DNA of 64,000 nt. It comes from Mesocentrotus franciscanus (taxonomy: Eukaryota; Echinodermata; Echinoidea; Camarodonta; Strongylocentrotidae). The position numbers and the translations under genes are program-made. Where the stretch lies: contig CP137679.1 in assembly GCA_037976565.1 (NCBI GenBank), positions 30,076,534 to 30,140,533 of the forward strand, written 5' to 3'. Under the pieces are notes generated by a model that saw nothing but the letters and a program-made list of their open reading frames with translations, made no database searches and was not told the DNA's origin. Shown piece by piece: positions 26,701 through 41,700 of the stretch; position 1 is the stretch's first letter; the number at the start of each line of letters is the position of its first letter.

Positions 26701-29700
26701 AAAAAGGGATCTGCATAAAAATTGCACAGACAGGTCTATGTAATCTCAATGGAACACTATGATTGATTTTCAAACCAAATAAGCCTATACTGCCTTTTTT
26801 GCATTGTAGTACATGTAGTTAGTACTTAGTTTGACATAAAAATTTAAAAAGAGATCTGCCTTTAAAAATTGTGCATACACTGTACATGATCATAAAATGC
26901 ACCACTACAGATTTTAACCAAAATATAGGCAGACATTGCCTTATTGTATCATAGGACTTTATCAAATAAAAACAAAAAACAATAAGATCTGCCTAACAAT
27001 TGTACATACAGTACACAACCATGTAATCTGAAAGGATGACTACAGATTCTCAAACCAAATAAGCTTAAGTTGCCTTACTGCATTGTAGTACTCTATTAAA
27101 TGATCAGAAAAAGAAATCTATAAAGAGATCTGCCAAATAGTTGTGCATAAATGATCATATAATATGAATGGAACAATGCCAAAAGAGCTTACATGCACCT
27201 AGTGAACTCTAGTATTTTACTAATGTACTTATATAGCACATGCACCTCACAATTATTATATTGCATAATGCACTCTTATAAATTTGTATTTGTAGAAGTA
27301 ATCAACAAACTTATCTATAAATATACCAAGACTTTTAGAAAGATATTCAAAAAATCAAACACATTAGCAGTATCATCAATGAAAAAAAAAAGGAATAAAA
27401 GTATTGGACTATAAAATGTTTTGGACAAATTTGTCTTGTACTTCAAGTAAATACAATCCTAATGAAATAGCATATTGCAATTATCAATTGTGTTTGTCTA
27501 ATAGAATATGATAATTCAATACCAAACAATTAAAATCAAGACACTTTGAATACATGTAGCTTTGTTCATACTGAAAAATAAATCTGTGAAAAATATCTTC
27601 TTTTTAGGACATGACCAAAAAAACCATTGCTGTACAATAAAGAATTCGCGTCTGAATGTGGTATCTAACAGTTGAACTAGTTAGGGCTTATCGTGAGTTC
27701 ACACAAATGATTAGCCAGCTGTTGTGTCAACCAGCCTCTCCAAAAATAGTTTCTTTACACAATGTGTTTTTGTGTGTTATATGATGGTGTTATCCAGTGT
27801 GAATGCCCCTTTTATAATACAACGTTTCTTATACACAACATTTTATTATAATTTCCTATAGTCTCGACAGGCTATCAGACTGGTTGGAACTGTATCAAGA
27901 ATGAATGCACTGAACAGAACAAAGGTCACTGGGGCCTCTGTAATTCACACTGACCCATTTACTATCAAGTGATTTTTGCCCTGTCTGATATATTCACAAA
28001 CCTGTTTATTCAAGAGCTTATTAGATTACCTGTACCAGCCATATAGATGATCGAAACACAGGTTTCAACAAGAAAATCTACATTTGTAGGAAAATGAGAA
28101 AATCGCAAAATTGAATTTCTAACATAGCTCACATAGAAAATCTACCTGTAAGCAGTAGTCTAAATAAATGCCTTGATGTGTTATATAGCAATTTGCAGAG
28201 ACAACTGCCTACATGTGTATACATGTATGTATATTCTTTTTTTTTTTGGCCCTCTTTTTATACAGAATTTCAATATTTCAAAAGAAATAAAATAACCCCC
28301 TCTCTCTTATCTGACAGTTGATACTGATAATGACAGCACACCTTTTCTCTACACGACACATTAAAAGACTTCACACATTGAATAATAGAGTGAACTTCTG
28401 AAGGTACAGACGTCTAATTGACACTTTAACACAATTCTATGAAACCTTGAGCCTGGACTAAGTTCAATCATCAGTCTCTGACTATGCCAAAATCAACTAT
28501 GTAGATTTTGTAGCTGCAAGTGCAGTATCCACCTAGTCTAACAGTTCTTACCCTCTGTTATACATACGAAGATTTGTGCAGACAAACAGGGGAAGGGGGG
28601 AGATAGCGTCTAGGCTTAGTTTAATGGACTTGGCTTGGCTGTATCATCCCATTGAACGTGAAATAAACAAGGCATGAGTAACTTTCATCAGCTTGGACAA
28701 ATATTTATCTAGTCTGTAGGGACAGACTCTATATGAAACTTAAATACAATTCCACAAGCCTTGAGCCTAGCCTAACTGTCAGTCTCTGGAGCAGCTATGT
28801 ACAAAGCCTAAGGAGTCCATTAGACAGTGCAGTAGACTGTGTAGTCTATATAGTATCACTGTTCAGACACTCTGTAACACATTACAAATGACAAGGGTCT
28901 GTGTCTGCAAACTAATATCTGACCTCTTTTTCTATCCCTGACATTCATTAACTGTGTTGTTCTCTTGGCTGACCTTACTGAGGTCAACTTCTTCTAATGA
29001 CAATTTAAAGGTGCTAATTACATTCTGAAAATCTCTGCTCTAGCATTTGATATAGCTGTTCATGTGTATGTATATAAACATAAGGACTATTGACAACAGC
29101 TTCAACATTTAACGATTTAAAGGCATTAATAACACTGATCAATGGCCGTCATTGACAATGGCAATGACATTCAACGTTTTAAAGCCTATAAAGGGGTGTT
29201 AATTACACACTGGCATTCTTTACTTTGAGGTATAATAATAGACCTGTTTACAGCTACAATCAATGTGTGACAACACAGTCATGCCCTCCTTGCTTAAAGG
29301 TGCTAATCACATTCTGAAAATCCTTACTCTGGCATATGATAGAACAGGATCACTAACAGCTTACACAATCTGCTAAACTGTTGATAATGGACACAGAGGA
29401 ATGAGAGGATCATTGAAAACAGCTTTTAACAGTTTAGCAGATTAAAGGTTAGGTGCTAATCACTCTTTATTATCCTTTTCTCTACTACATAATAAGGCTC
29501 TTTACCAAGGTCAATAAGATCTACAGGTATAATTAAGGGGGTGTAATAGGGCCATAATCTTCTTACACTGTGGATGGAGAGGAATACTTAAAGGAATTCA
29601 AGGGTGCTAATTGGCTTCAAGGTGCTAATTGCACTCTGGCATCTTTTAATCCAGCACATGCTAGGCTGTTCGGGGGAGCTCATTAAAATACACTGCAGCA

Positions 29701-32700
29701 AATAAAAAGGGCTCCAGGGGAATTGCAACACTGACTTTATTTTCTTACCTTAGGCCAAATAAAAATAAAAAACATGTTTAGCGTCCTGCCTTTTTGAAAA
29801 ATGATGGCCACCAGCATTATGTTTGTTTTGTTTTTTTATTCAGAAAAAGACCATTTTAGCAGTATATTTTTCATGGACGCTAAACATAAATATTTTTTTT
29901 AATGGCCTTATGGGTGCAGTGATTTACTACACTACATGTATTTACAGCTTAAGCAATTTACATTTATTTTACAACTTCAACTTCTAAGGTGTGATATCTT
30001 TGAATCAAGCATATGATAGGGCTGTCTGCAAAGCTGAACATGTGGGCTACATGTGGATCTGTACATGTACACTGGGGGTACATGTACAATGTACATGTAC
30101 CTGTATTTTGCACAGCAAAAGTCTCTAAATCATTTTATGAAATAAAAACTGTTTTTATACAAACTACTTTAAAACTTACAACAAATCCACACAAAGGTCT
30201 TGTATGCTAGAGTCTAGAGTGGGCACTTCTGAACCAAACTATACTCCAAAAATAAGGTTTACTTTATGAAGAAAAGTCTTCAATTTAAATAAAACAATGA
30301 CTTATTTTCTAATTTTTAGAAAAACAAACGCTACATACATGTACAGTCATGTACAGTACCATAGTGTGACGAAAGTTCATTGAGAACTGAATCACTGGGT
30401 GACTTCCTAGGGGGCAGGGTAGTAAATCAAGACTCTTACACTTATTGACTACCCAATGCCACATTGTAAACATATTTGGGAAAGCACACCATAAATCATG
30501 TCTGACACTGACCCCTTTCACACTAACAGAATATGCTTATACTCTTTTCACACTTGTTTTGCTTAACCCCGTACTTTGCTTAGCCCCGTACTATCCTTAA
30601 CCCCGGACTAACTTTTTTGGCTTTTCACACACGCTTATTTAGTCCTGTACTAAGCGCCTATCCCGGAATAAGAAAATTCACGCTGTTCTCACTGCAATTC
30701 GTTAACCCCGTACTAGCTATTTAGCGTGAATATCAATTAATTCGCTCCATTGCGTAGTACCGGACTATTTTTCGTTCTGTTCTCATTCATTTGCTTGGCA
30801 CCGCAATTGCGGAGTTAGCATCACAATTGCGGGGTTAGCCCTGCTATTTTGCAGGGCCAGCTAACCCCGTACTATAGGTGGGGCTAGCCCACTTTGGTAA
30901 ATGCAAATCTGAACAGAAAGTGGAATAGGCTTAACCCCGGACTATAGGTGGGGCTAAGACCCCCCTTTAACCCCACCTATAGTACGGGGTTAAGCAAAAT
31001 TTTGCCAGTGTGAAAAGCATATTATTGGCCCGTATTCTTGAAGGCTAAACCTGGGTTAACTTGATGCCGCATTGTCAACATATTTGGGGAAGCACAATAC
31101 AAAAATCACATCTGACTGACGCAAACCCATTTCACACTAACATAGTAGGCTTTTATGGCTGTACTCTTAAAACCATTCCCAGTTTCTATAATTTCTAGAA
31201 GTAATATTTGATGATGGTTCCACATGGTCCAGGCACCACTTACATTTGTAAGTTGCTGTTTTTTAACTTTTGATGAACAGTCTTATTTTTAAAAGTAAAA
31301 AGCTAAGATGGCCACGATATCTTAAAAATAAACGGAAAGTGAATGGGGATGGCATTTGCTGTCCACACGAAGTGCAAGATAGCTTCTCTTGGTGTTATAA
31401 GATACAAGTATTCATTAAAGTGAGATCTCACCGCAAATGAATAGCAGAAGAAAAAAAATTTGGGAAAAAAAACTCATTTGAATATTAAACTTTGAAGAGC
31501 CCCATATCAATTACATGTAAGCTGTCATGCTGTTTGTTTTGTTTTATTGACTTTCTACCAGTGTTAAACCAGATATAGAGTAAATACAGCTCATGGACTG
31601 CAAATTATTTTCAAAAATCAAACCTACATGTATTATTAATCACTTGTGATGGCATATTCAGACTTGCAGACACATCCCTAGTACTAACTGGGTACGAAGA
31701 TACAATACTACTTAGTCATCACTGTGGTTTACAGTGTCAACAAGGACACAAGAGTGACATAAATTGCATCATTTTCCTATCCCATGTTTTAACACATTCC
31801 CACACACATGCACAGCAACTTTTCTGAATGTACGAGGTCATGACCTGCTTTGACATCCACTGCGCTACAATGTATATTCAATGAGACCGCATCATGCCCA
31901 CACATAGCAATGCTACATTCTCCTATTTTGTTCAGACATTTACAATGTAAATAGTAGGGCTGTGCATAACCGTGTAATGAGGTACTCGAGTACACTCCCA
32001 GCCTTGCCCGCGAATACTCAGACGCCATGTTTTTTTTTGAATTTTTTTGAATTTTTTTGAATTTTTTTTGAATTTTTTTGAATTTTTTCATTTTTCATTT
32101 TTTTTTTTTTTTTTGCCAACACCATACTACGAACAGTACGAACGTTCGTCTCTGAAAACCCCCGCGATTTTACTTCAAGTTGCTGTTGAAAGCGCCTATT
32201 TGTGCTTTTGAATTTTTGACAAATAATTGAAACAATGTTATTTTTAAAACTAAAGATGACAGGCATATATTCCTCCCGAGTCCAAACAGAAATCCGGAGA
32301 TTTTGTCCCAGTTTCTGAGTGGTGAGTTGACAGTGACACCCTGTGTATGATTGAGCTGGAAAACATTTTTACCCCTGCCGGTGCTCTTCTGGCACGGGTG
32401 ACCGCCGGCCTGACAGTGCCAGGTGATCGGAAAAAAAAAAAAAAAAAAAATGGCGGCCGAGTATTCGAGTACGAGAAATCGTACTCGAGTAGCTGTCAAC
32501 AGTGCGAGTATTCGACTACTCGTCGCAGCCCTAGTAAATAGAACGTTGACTTCTGGTAAAGATGAAAAGTAATTTGACAGCCTTCTCATTCATTTGATGT
32601 CAGTTTGAAAGAATGTCATAGAAGAAATATCACCTGGGCCCCGTTGCATAAAACTTTGTCATCAATGGTAACTACCATGGAAACCATGATTTTGATTGGC

Positions 32701-35700
32701 TGTTGAGCCCCGTTACCATGGTAGTTGCCATTGATGGCAAAGTTACCATCAATTGTAAGTTTTATGCAACAGGGTCCAGAACTCAACTTATCTTTACAGG
32801 GGCCATTCATCAGATGATTCTTTTCTTCTGTCTCCCCCACTCTTTTTTGATGCTGTATTTTGGCGGTTCCATGTTAGCATCACACATTTAACATATGAGC
32901 TTCAAGTATATAAGTTATGGCAAGAGTGATTGCAAGTTTGATTACCATAGTTAAACTCTCAAGTCTATACATCTATGTACAGTGTAAAGGTAAAAGTTAC
33001 TTGAAGCTAGACTAGCACTCACACTAGATGAGATACACAAAAGGTCAACTCAAAGTGAACTTCCATGTGGGCAATGGGCCACAACTTTTTTTTCCTTCCA
33101 TTTTTAACCCCTTCTATGCTCTAATAGTTTACTTATTTCAATATGCCATGCAATATTTTGGCTGATCTATTGTTTCCTCATGATATACACAAATAATATT
33201 TTACCAAAACTCTTTATCTGCATCCAGCAACTTAAATCTTGAAAAGGAGAAGCATTTCAACTTCAATTTCTATTCAAATTTCACTAAAATCATCTACAAG
33301 TTTGAATTTTTATTGTACGGGTTTGAATATTGGCAAATATCAATTCTCAACCAAAATTATTTATGAAATATTAGTCATGAAAATGGGTTTAAAATGCTTC
33401 AAATAATGGATCAGATTGCACCCTCTAGCGCCCTTACCCAAGCCCTGGAGCTCAGCTTCGCATACGTCAGGTCGTACTCTTTCCACGCTTCAATCTTACA
33501 TGTAAAATGTATAGAGATCATAACTTTACAAACAAAAGAATGTGTAATGATCAAAACACGCCATACCATAAACATTCAATATTTCTAAAGTGGCTTGCAT
33601 AATGATGGATAAAAAAAACGTGTAACATGACCTGAGGGAGATACAGAAGAACATAAAATGTGGGTACTGCAGTTCAATGATCGGAGTTGTTCACCAAAAT
33701 GCATGAAAACATAATATGGAAAACAAAGGTTTTCATTTCACATGATTTGCAATTATTGTATGATATTGTACCAGCAAAAAATAAACTGGAGCAGAGAGAA
33801 AACATAATATCCAAAAAGGGCACCCATGAACAAAAATTTCATTTTAACACTGTACATGTACTACATGTATATATAGAATATGTAGTTAAAGGTATTACAA
33901 AGTTTTGGTATGGGGTCATAAATTTGGTTCAAATGAACATATTGGAAGCATATGCGATTTTACAATATTCAATGATCGTTGTCACGGTTGAAATCGACTC
34001 TAAAGTGATGAAATTGAAAATAATAATCTCTTTATGTTGTATAGCGCCCTCTCAAGACTGATATTACTTTAGCTTTAAAACAATGTTTCCTGAGTACAAT
34101 CGACCGATTTACTATTCCCGTTTGGAAGTTATATATCAGAACTGTATATTATGAGATTTTGATGGTCGCAGCTACCATGGAATGGCCTTAGGCGCTATTT
34201 GAAATTTTAAATTTACCGGGAGCACCGGTAAATTTTGATTATTCAATTTGCTCAAAAGCAGAAATGTTTTGGGGGCTAAATCTTTTAGTGCTTATAATTC
34301 ATCCACAGGGGCATCCAAATATATCAACAATTTAAAGAATTACTATCCATCCAATTTCAAAATTTCCCAAAACTTTGCATTACCTTTAAGGGGGAAAAGG
34401 GTCCCAGAACTATACAAATTTATGAAAATTAAAAAAAAGGATAAAAACAAATGATTAACATTATAATTCAAAGAAACCATTCACATAATTTTCAAATGAA
34501 AAGTAATGCTTCATTTAAGCATGTACACATATTCTAAAAGCCCATAATACTAACTCAAATTTTCAATGACTACTTTTTCTTCTTAAGGATGCATTTGACA
34601 GATTGCACACGCATATCTGATTTTCAGATTAAATCCCAATGGTGTTCGATTCTCTGTAAGAATTTTGCAATACAACCCCCCCCCCCCTGGAAATATGAGG
34701 TTATGTTGAGGTGGTAGAATTTTAATTTTGAATTAACTGTCTAGTAGTTATTCTAGTGAATACCTGCCAAAAGGAAATTTTGGAATCACCAAAATCATAA
34801 CAAATCAAATACAATGTAAATCGTGATGAAAGCCACTCTTGGTGAAAATGTGCTACCCTGTGCTACCCTGTCAGAAATCAATAAATAGATTATGGTCGTA
34901 GTCATCACGCTATCTGTTTTGGTTTGTAACTTAGAGTTAACTCGTAACCACGAGTGCATCTGCATCGTCCTTAACCGCAAGATAAACTCTGATGTTTATA
35001 ACCACGGCCTTCACTTCAAGTTAACAAACTTTCGTGTAAACCTTACTAATATCGTGATTTGTTTGGAGCTGAAGAGCGTGAACGCGTATCATTTTACAGA
35101 GTTCACACCCTCCTGGCTCCAAACAGACAAAATAAAACTGTAAAAGTTTGTATGATCAGGGGGGTGTTTCACAAAGATCTTAAGTTGAACTTATCTCTAA
35201 GTTGGACTTAACAATTATGGAAAGCCATTGGCATCTATGAAAATATTTTGTAAAAGTTATTTTAAAAGGCATAAAATGTTGATTCAAATCATTCATATTT
35301 TCTATTATCAAGGAGATTTCATGTTCTTGCTGTGGAATTAATAAAAAGTCTAAAATACTTGAATTTTTCGCTTTTGAATAAATTTTATTTTAAGGCTACA
35401 GATGGCTCTCCATAATTTTTAAGTCCAACTTAGAGTTAAGTTCGACTTAGGATCTTTGTGAAACACCCCCCAGAAAGTTAAAGGGCTGATGAACATGACT
35501 ACATATCATCACTAGCAATAGATCAAATTGAATTGAATATTTGCAGAAACTAATAGTCAACTAATCAATAACTTTACAACAGGACTTGATTCAAAAGTTC
35601 TAAAATTTGGTTGCTTGATTGGAAAGCTTGCAGTCATAATACTACTTGATTAGAAACACAATTTTTACTAGTCCCAACTTAATCACTTACAGTTAAAATT

Positions 35701-38700
35701 AAACCAACTCTACTTGTGACCTACCGGTACATGCTAATGTACCTGATCAACATGGGTTCACAAATACTGTTTATCACTGGTTTTCCCAAAGGTTGAAAAT
35801 GGAGTGCTTTTCAATGGGCAATCATTTGCCCAAAAGGGCAAGTGATATGCATGTAGATTCAGAAGCCCATTTCGGTAATCGTAGAACAATAGGCAAGTGG
35901 GTCTGAAGCACCCCACACAAGAACCATGGCATATACATGTATGTACATACATTATGTATAGATGTATGAAGACAACAAATAAACTGAGACATTTAAAGCT
36001 CCCTCTTCCACCTGACATTTCTAATCATCTGCGTCTGCAAGATGTCTGATTTTACGTGGATAATAAATGGCAATGAGGATACACCCTGTACACATACAAA
36101 GTCAATACGATACATACAGAGTGTACATGTATATTCCTGGATAAGGGGAGTCCAATTAATTTTCATTCCTCTCCCGTCCCAGCGCTGCACACTGGCAATA
36201 AACCTGAAGTGATCCAACATGACATTTGGACAGGTTCATGAATGTTAGCCCCCTGTTCACACTATCAATATTTATCATATGGCTAAATCCGTATAGCTGA
36301 ACGATAAGTAACTCGCTTTTTTCGCTTTTCAATGTAGTATAAAAAACACCATCATATAGCGTAATGCATGTTTGAGCATCATTTTGAATGAAAACTTGAT
36401 AAAGAATCGGGGGTCCTGTTCTAGTATGATCATTATGTAGGATAACTGCATATTGTGAGTGCAAGCTGATGATTGGCCAACTGTCATATTAACCGACCTC
36501 TTCAAAACTGGTTTTCCCATACATTTCTTCATTCCATGCTGTTATCTAGTGTGTATGCCCATTTATACAACATGGATATGTCGCTGGACATTGAATCAAA
36601 TGGTTCGCTGTTCGAGTCCCACTGTGGCACTATTTTAATTCGGTAACATATTAATCTACATTTGCCACACTCCACCCTGGTGTAGTAAATGGGTACCCAG
36701 TAGGAAGAAGTTCCTTGAATGCTTGAGCGCCTTTTCATGGTAGCTCGGCTAAAGCCAGGGTAATAGTATGATTACAAATCTCTCAGGGAGAACAGTATTA
36801 TTACTATTATCATTATTATACAATGTTTCCTTACGCAAGTTTCCTATAATTTCGGCTAGTCTGAACAGGCCGCTAGCTGCTACCCCCTCACGGTAACTGG
36901 AGATGGGATCGTTGACGAGGATTAGGGTTATTATCCTGCCTGACTTCTGACTGTATGGGTATGTTTTCATTAGCATGAATTTTTAAAATTCAGATCCAAG
37001 AAAATTGTCCTGATCACAATGAGATCAAGCAATTTCACTCTTGCGTGTGGGATAGTAGCCCAAGATTCATCCAACTACACTTGGGCTTGTTCAGCAAATT
37101 GGCACTTGCCCGTTATTTAGCAAACTAGCCCATTATCTGGCAAACCAGCAGGCTACGCCAGAGCAATTCAAACTATTATCTCTTTTTTTTCTGAAGCACT
37201 GATCAATCTACTATCTCTTGCTCGAGCTTTTTTTTTTAGAAGGGCTAGTGGAAATGCACCTTATGGGGAAGGGGCGGAAGTGCAGTAAGGAGTTGGATTA
37301 ATGAGCTGCCTAATAAAAGCCAAATTTCCAAGTACATGTGCATGTCATTTCTGACTAATCAAATGAATTGCCTCGCTCTACAGTAATGTTTGTAGGCCTA
37401 TGTGACAAATTTGCTCTGGGTTCGGTTTATCCGATTGGGGGAGGAATAAGGAGATGAATTCCCTCGCACAAATTTGGCTTTCGTATTCTCCATCATGTAC
37501 ACAAAGCAATCATTTCAATGTGGCCTACATGTATAATGCTGCATTGTATCTATATTCCTGCAACTATATTTAGAAACATGAAGTCATTCAAGCATGGACA
37601 TGTGCATGGACGTGTACACTGTACAATGTTGGTAGGAGGAACATCTTTTCTCCATGGGAAAGATATTATTCAGTCACCTTGTCATGAAGTGAGCTGAGTT
37701 GGATTAAAGCAATAGCAATCAAATACATAGCGTGAAGTCAGTCACAAAGGGATGAGGGAGAGAGAGAGAGAGAGAGAGAGATAGAAACATGGAGGAAGAG
37801 AGAGAGAAAAAGATATGCAGGCTCATGGAGACAGACAGACAGAAAGACAGACAAAAGAATAGGGAGCAAGAGAAACAGACAAAAACGAAAGGAGAGCTCA
37901 AGAGCTCAAGACACACACACATTTCGGGATGAGGGAGAGAGAGAGAGATAGAAACATGGAGGAAGAGAGAGAAAAAGATATGCAGGCTCATGGAGACAGA
38001 CAGAAAGACAGACAAAAGAATAGGGAGCAAGAGAAACGGACAAAAACGAAAGGAGAACTCGAGAGCTTGAGACACACACACTTCGGAGTCAGACAAAGAC
38101 ATACAGTGTGTACAGAGGCTTGTACGAAGCGTATATCTCCCCCTTTTGTACTGCCACAATCAATAAAAATGATGCCAGCAAAAAAAAAATCACATTTAAA
38201 GAATGTTATGCCTGCATAATTTTTTTGGTATAATGTTGCTATTGATACTGATGTAATCTAGTCAGTAATTCATAATTCAGCTGTTATTAATCACATATCA
38301 ATTACGATTGTCTTCATTCTGTAAAAGTGGGCCAATTTACACATCCCAAACATCAATTTGAAATATCATCAATTTTTTGGACTGCCATTTACACTACTGG
38401 AAAAACCCATACAAAAACATTGGTGTTTGCTCATTCTGATATTTGGGTGAGTAGTGGGCATGTGTGACTTGTCGCTGCTCTGCTTGCGATCGCACCAAAG
38501 CGAGGAAAGTCACGTGATAAAAAAACAGAATTGCACCAAAGTGAGAGTAGGCATTTACACTGCAAAAATCAGTGAAATTTTGACAGGCATTAAAAAAAAA
38601 AAAAACTCCACAGAGGGATTTTCAATTTTGTTTTTTTCGACAAAAGATCGGAATGTGAGAAAATCAACGATTTTTGCTTGCAGTATAACTGCAGCTAATG

Positions 38701-41700
38701 TTGTACTTCCAAAACAAATACCCTGTAGGCCTACATGTATACACTGTACTTGCTACTGCACTATGCAATGTATCTGAAAAACTTCTCACACGCCTGTACA
38801 GTATCTGAATTTTTTTTGCGGGTACAATGCAAACTCAAAATAAAGTTTGTATTTGCAGACTATGATGGGATCTGCGTACAATACACTTGACGACAAGTTC
38901 AATGCCTTTGTAGTAGCACATTTCCGCATGAAAATGAAACAAGATCTCACAACAAAATGTGTATTTGCAGACTATGATTGCATGGTTTACTTCACTGTAT
39001 ACAGTTCACTGCCTTCATCATGAAGCCATGATACATTTATGCATGAAAATGAAGCAGGATTCAGAGAGTCTGTTGTAGACAAAAGTCTGCATTGCAGTTC
39101 ACTTGATGAACAGTAACATCATGTTACTTATGTTATTTTCAGCATGAAAATCAGCAGAATTTTAAATCAGAGATTGTATTCACAGACTCAGATTATACAG
39201 TATACTTCTGTACATACATGTACATGAAGAGTTCAGGTTGCAACACAAATGTGCACAACAACGAAGCAGGGTATCAATAAAGAGTTTGTATTTGTAGACT
39301 AGGATCTTTGCACAGGTCAACTGATGATATATCAAGTTCAATGCCTTACTTTCAACACAGTTCTGTAAAATCAACTCACGTTGCCTTACACTGCTTCAAG
39401 TAAGCTAAACACGAAGGCCAGTCTGCGTTGAGGGGTTGTAATGCATCATCAATACGTATGATAACTATACAAATCTAGGTAGAAAAGGCATTGGACATAG
39501 AATGTTTGCTTGATTTATACAAATAAGCCTTTATATGATTTTCTGCTAAACCTGCTAAAACTCATCAATGAAAAAATATAGAAATGGGTAATGTGGAATA
39601 CCACAGATTTCCACTTTCGACCACATTTCATCTCATGATATATTTTGCAATGTATTTAATCTATAAAAGATAAACAAAATCTATTTGAAATGAAATAGGG
39701 TCAAATACTAGCATATGGTGTAGTATAAGAAACAAACATTGGCTGTGCGAAGATAAACAAAGCATTCTCTATGAACCCTGAGCCAAATTCCGGTTTCTAC
39801 CCTCAACCGGCCGAAAGGTCCTTGACTCCTGCACGGTGTTGATAAACAGTTCCTCCTGTAGACTCTCTCCCTCTCTGTCTTGCTCTTCCCTTCTCCCTCT
39901 GTCTCTCTTCTGTCTGTCTCTCTCTCTCTCTCTCTCTTCCATCTCTCTTTCCCTCCCTTTCACTCTTACTGTGTATCTACATGTATCTTACATATTCTCT
40001 CCCTCCTTACTCTATATCCTCTCTATCCTTCTCTTTCTCCCTCTCTCGATCCATTACTATCATGCTCTCCCTCCCTCCATCCACCCCACTTTATCTCTCT
40101 CTCCCTCTCCTCCTCTCTTCCTCCCTCTCCCTCTCTCTCTCTAGCCGATGAACCAGCCAGCCAGCCAGCCTAGGAGTTCAACGCAAATTCATGCTCCATG
40201 GAATACCTTATTGGTAAGGCGACACCGCTCACTGAAGATCCCAGAGGAGTTCCTAGAGCAATCGCCCTTCAGTGAGCCACTGGAAAGATGATTCTTGCAT
40301 GAGGACGGTGCACTGTGAACTAGAACATGTGCAAATGGTATGCATTGCTATCCTTCGTCTTGAATAAGAACACCCATGACGTTTGGGAGATTTGGGAGAT
40401 TTGGGCCAGGTTTTCTGTTCCTGCTGCATTTTTTGCATTTCCGTTTTTGCTACACCTGTATCTAGCAACTAGCAACTTCCTGTCGATGACGATGCAGTTT
40501 TTATTCATTTCCCGAATTTCGCTGCTTTGTAAGTTTTCATAGAGCCAATTTTCAATTAAAAATCTACCTAACTGTGCGTTGCCTAATTCACATGGCCATG
40601 CATATGGTCATAGACTCGCAGATGTCTATAGGCGTTTTTGCTTTTGTTTGGTATAGCCTTACAATTCACTTTTCAAATCCACTTAACTGACCATTGTCTG
40701 CCCTTACATTTGATAAAAACAGATGTTTACAGGTCAGTCATACCTCATGCAAGTCCCCAAAATGAAGAACCACCATAGTAAAAAGGAGCATGAATATACA
40801 AATATAACTATCTTCTTTATCTAGCCTTGTAACATCCTGTACATTTACACGGAAGTGAATACGACAGATCAGCATTCATATGGGTGAGATTCAAGTACTT
40901 GGCATTGCCACTTGATATACACTCTAGCAATTCTTCATAATTAATTTGAAGGTTGAAATCTTTTTCATATCAGCATATGGTTAAGTAGATTGCCCTTTCG
41001 GATCGACAGATCAAGTAAAACCATACTGTTTGATAGCAGTCTGGCTCGCACTAGAAACAACCACCACCCCCCTCCCTCCCCCTTTCTCTCCACCTCGTTT
41101 GACTGATACCACTTTCATACTTTTTCAACATTGGTCACATTTATATGGATTACTATTTCAAACAACGACGACAGACTAAAATCATTGGCATACAAGCAAC
41201 TAGTGCTGAAGTGGGAGTCCTGCCATAGAGGGGGGGGGGGTCTTGTACCGTCTTACTCTGTGCCTCAGCCCCTCGGGGAAGAAAGTGGGAGGGGATCCTT
41301 TTGTCTTTTCTCATCCTTAGTCCCTTCTCCCTTTCCTTTTCTCTTTCTCCCCCCCCCCCCACCCACCCACAACTCTATTTTGATAGGGGATATATATATA
41401 TGACACCCTTCTGCCTCATGCTCCCTCTAGCTACACCATTGTAAGTAACTCAACTCATATTAAAAATAAGTCAAATACAATCTCCCCTCTCTCCCTCTGT
41501 CTCTCTCTCTCTCTTTCTAATCATTATTTTTTTCTCTACACTACAGGAGAGTGAGGAAGTGGGAAGAGGAAGGAAACAGAGCAAGGACTTAAATGTACAT
41601 GTACACATCAGTACATGTTATTACATGTTCGAGGAAACACGTGTTTGGAGGAATACAACATCCCAAGGAGGATCTGGAAATTTACTGCGTAACCCAGGAC

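Noticed and set aside
33043..33061. Possible DR5 or IR-type nuclear-receptor element (AGGTCAACTCAAAGTGAACT)
   Set aside because: The second half-site is a poor match in either orientation, unlike the perfect palindrome at 31835.
40150..40270. Possible plus-strand exon starting ATGAACCAGCC with a GTAAGG donor
   Set aside because: Short, starts in a CCAG microsatellite, no partner exon and no conserved motif.
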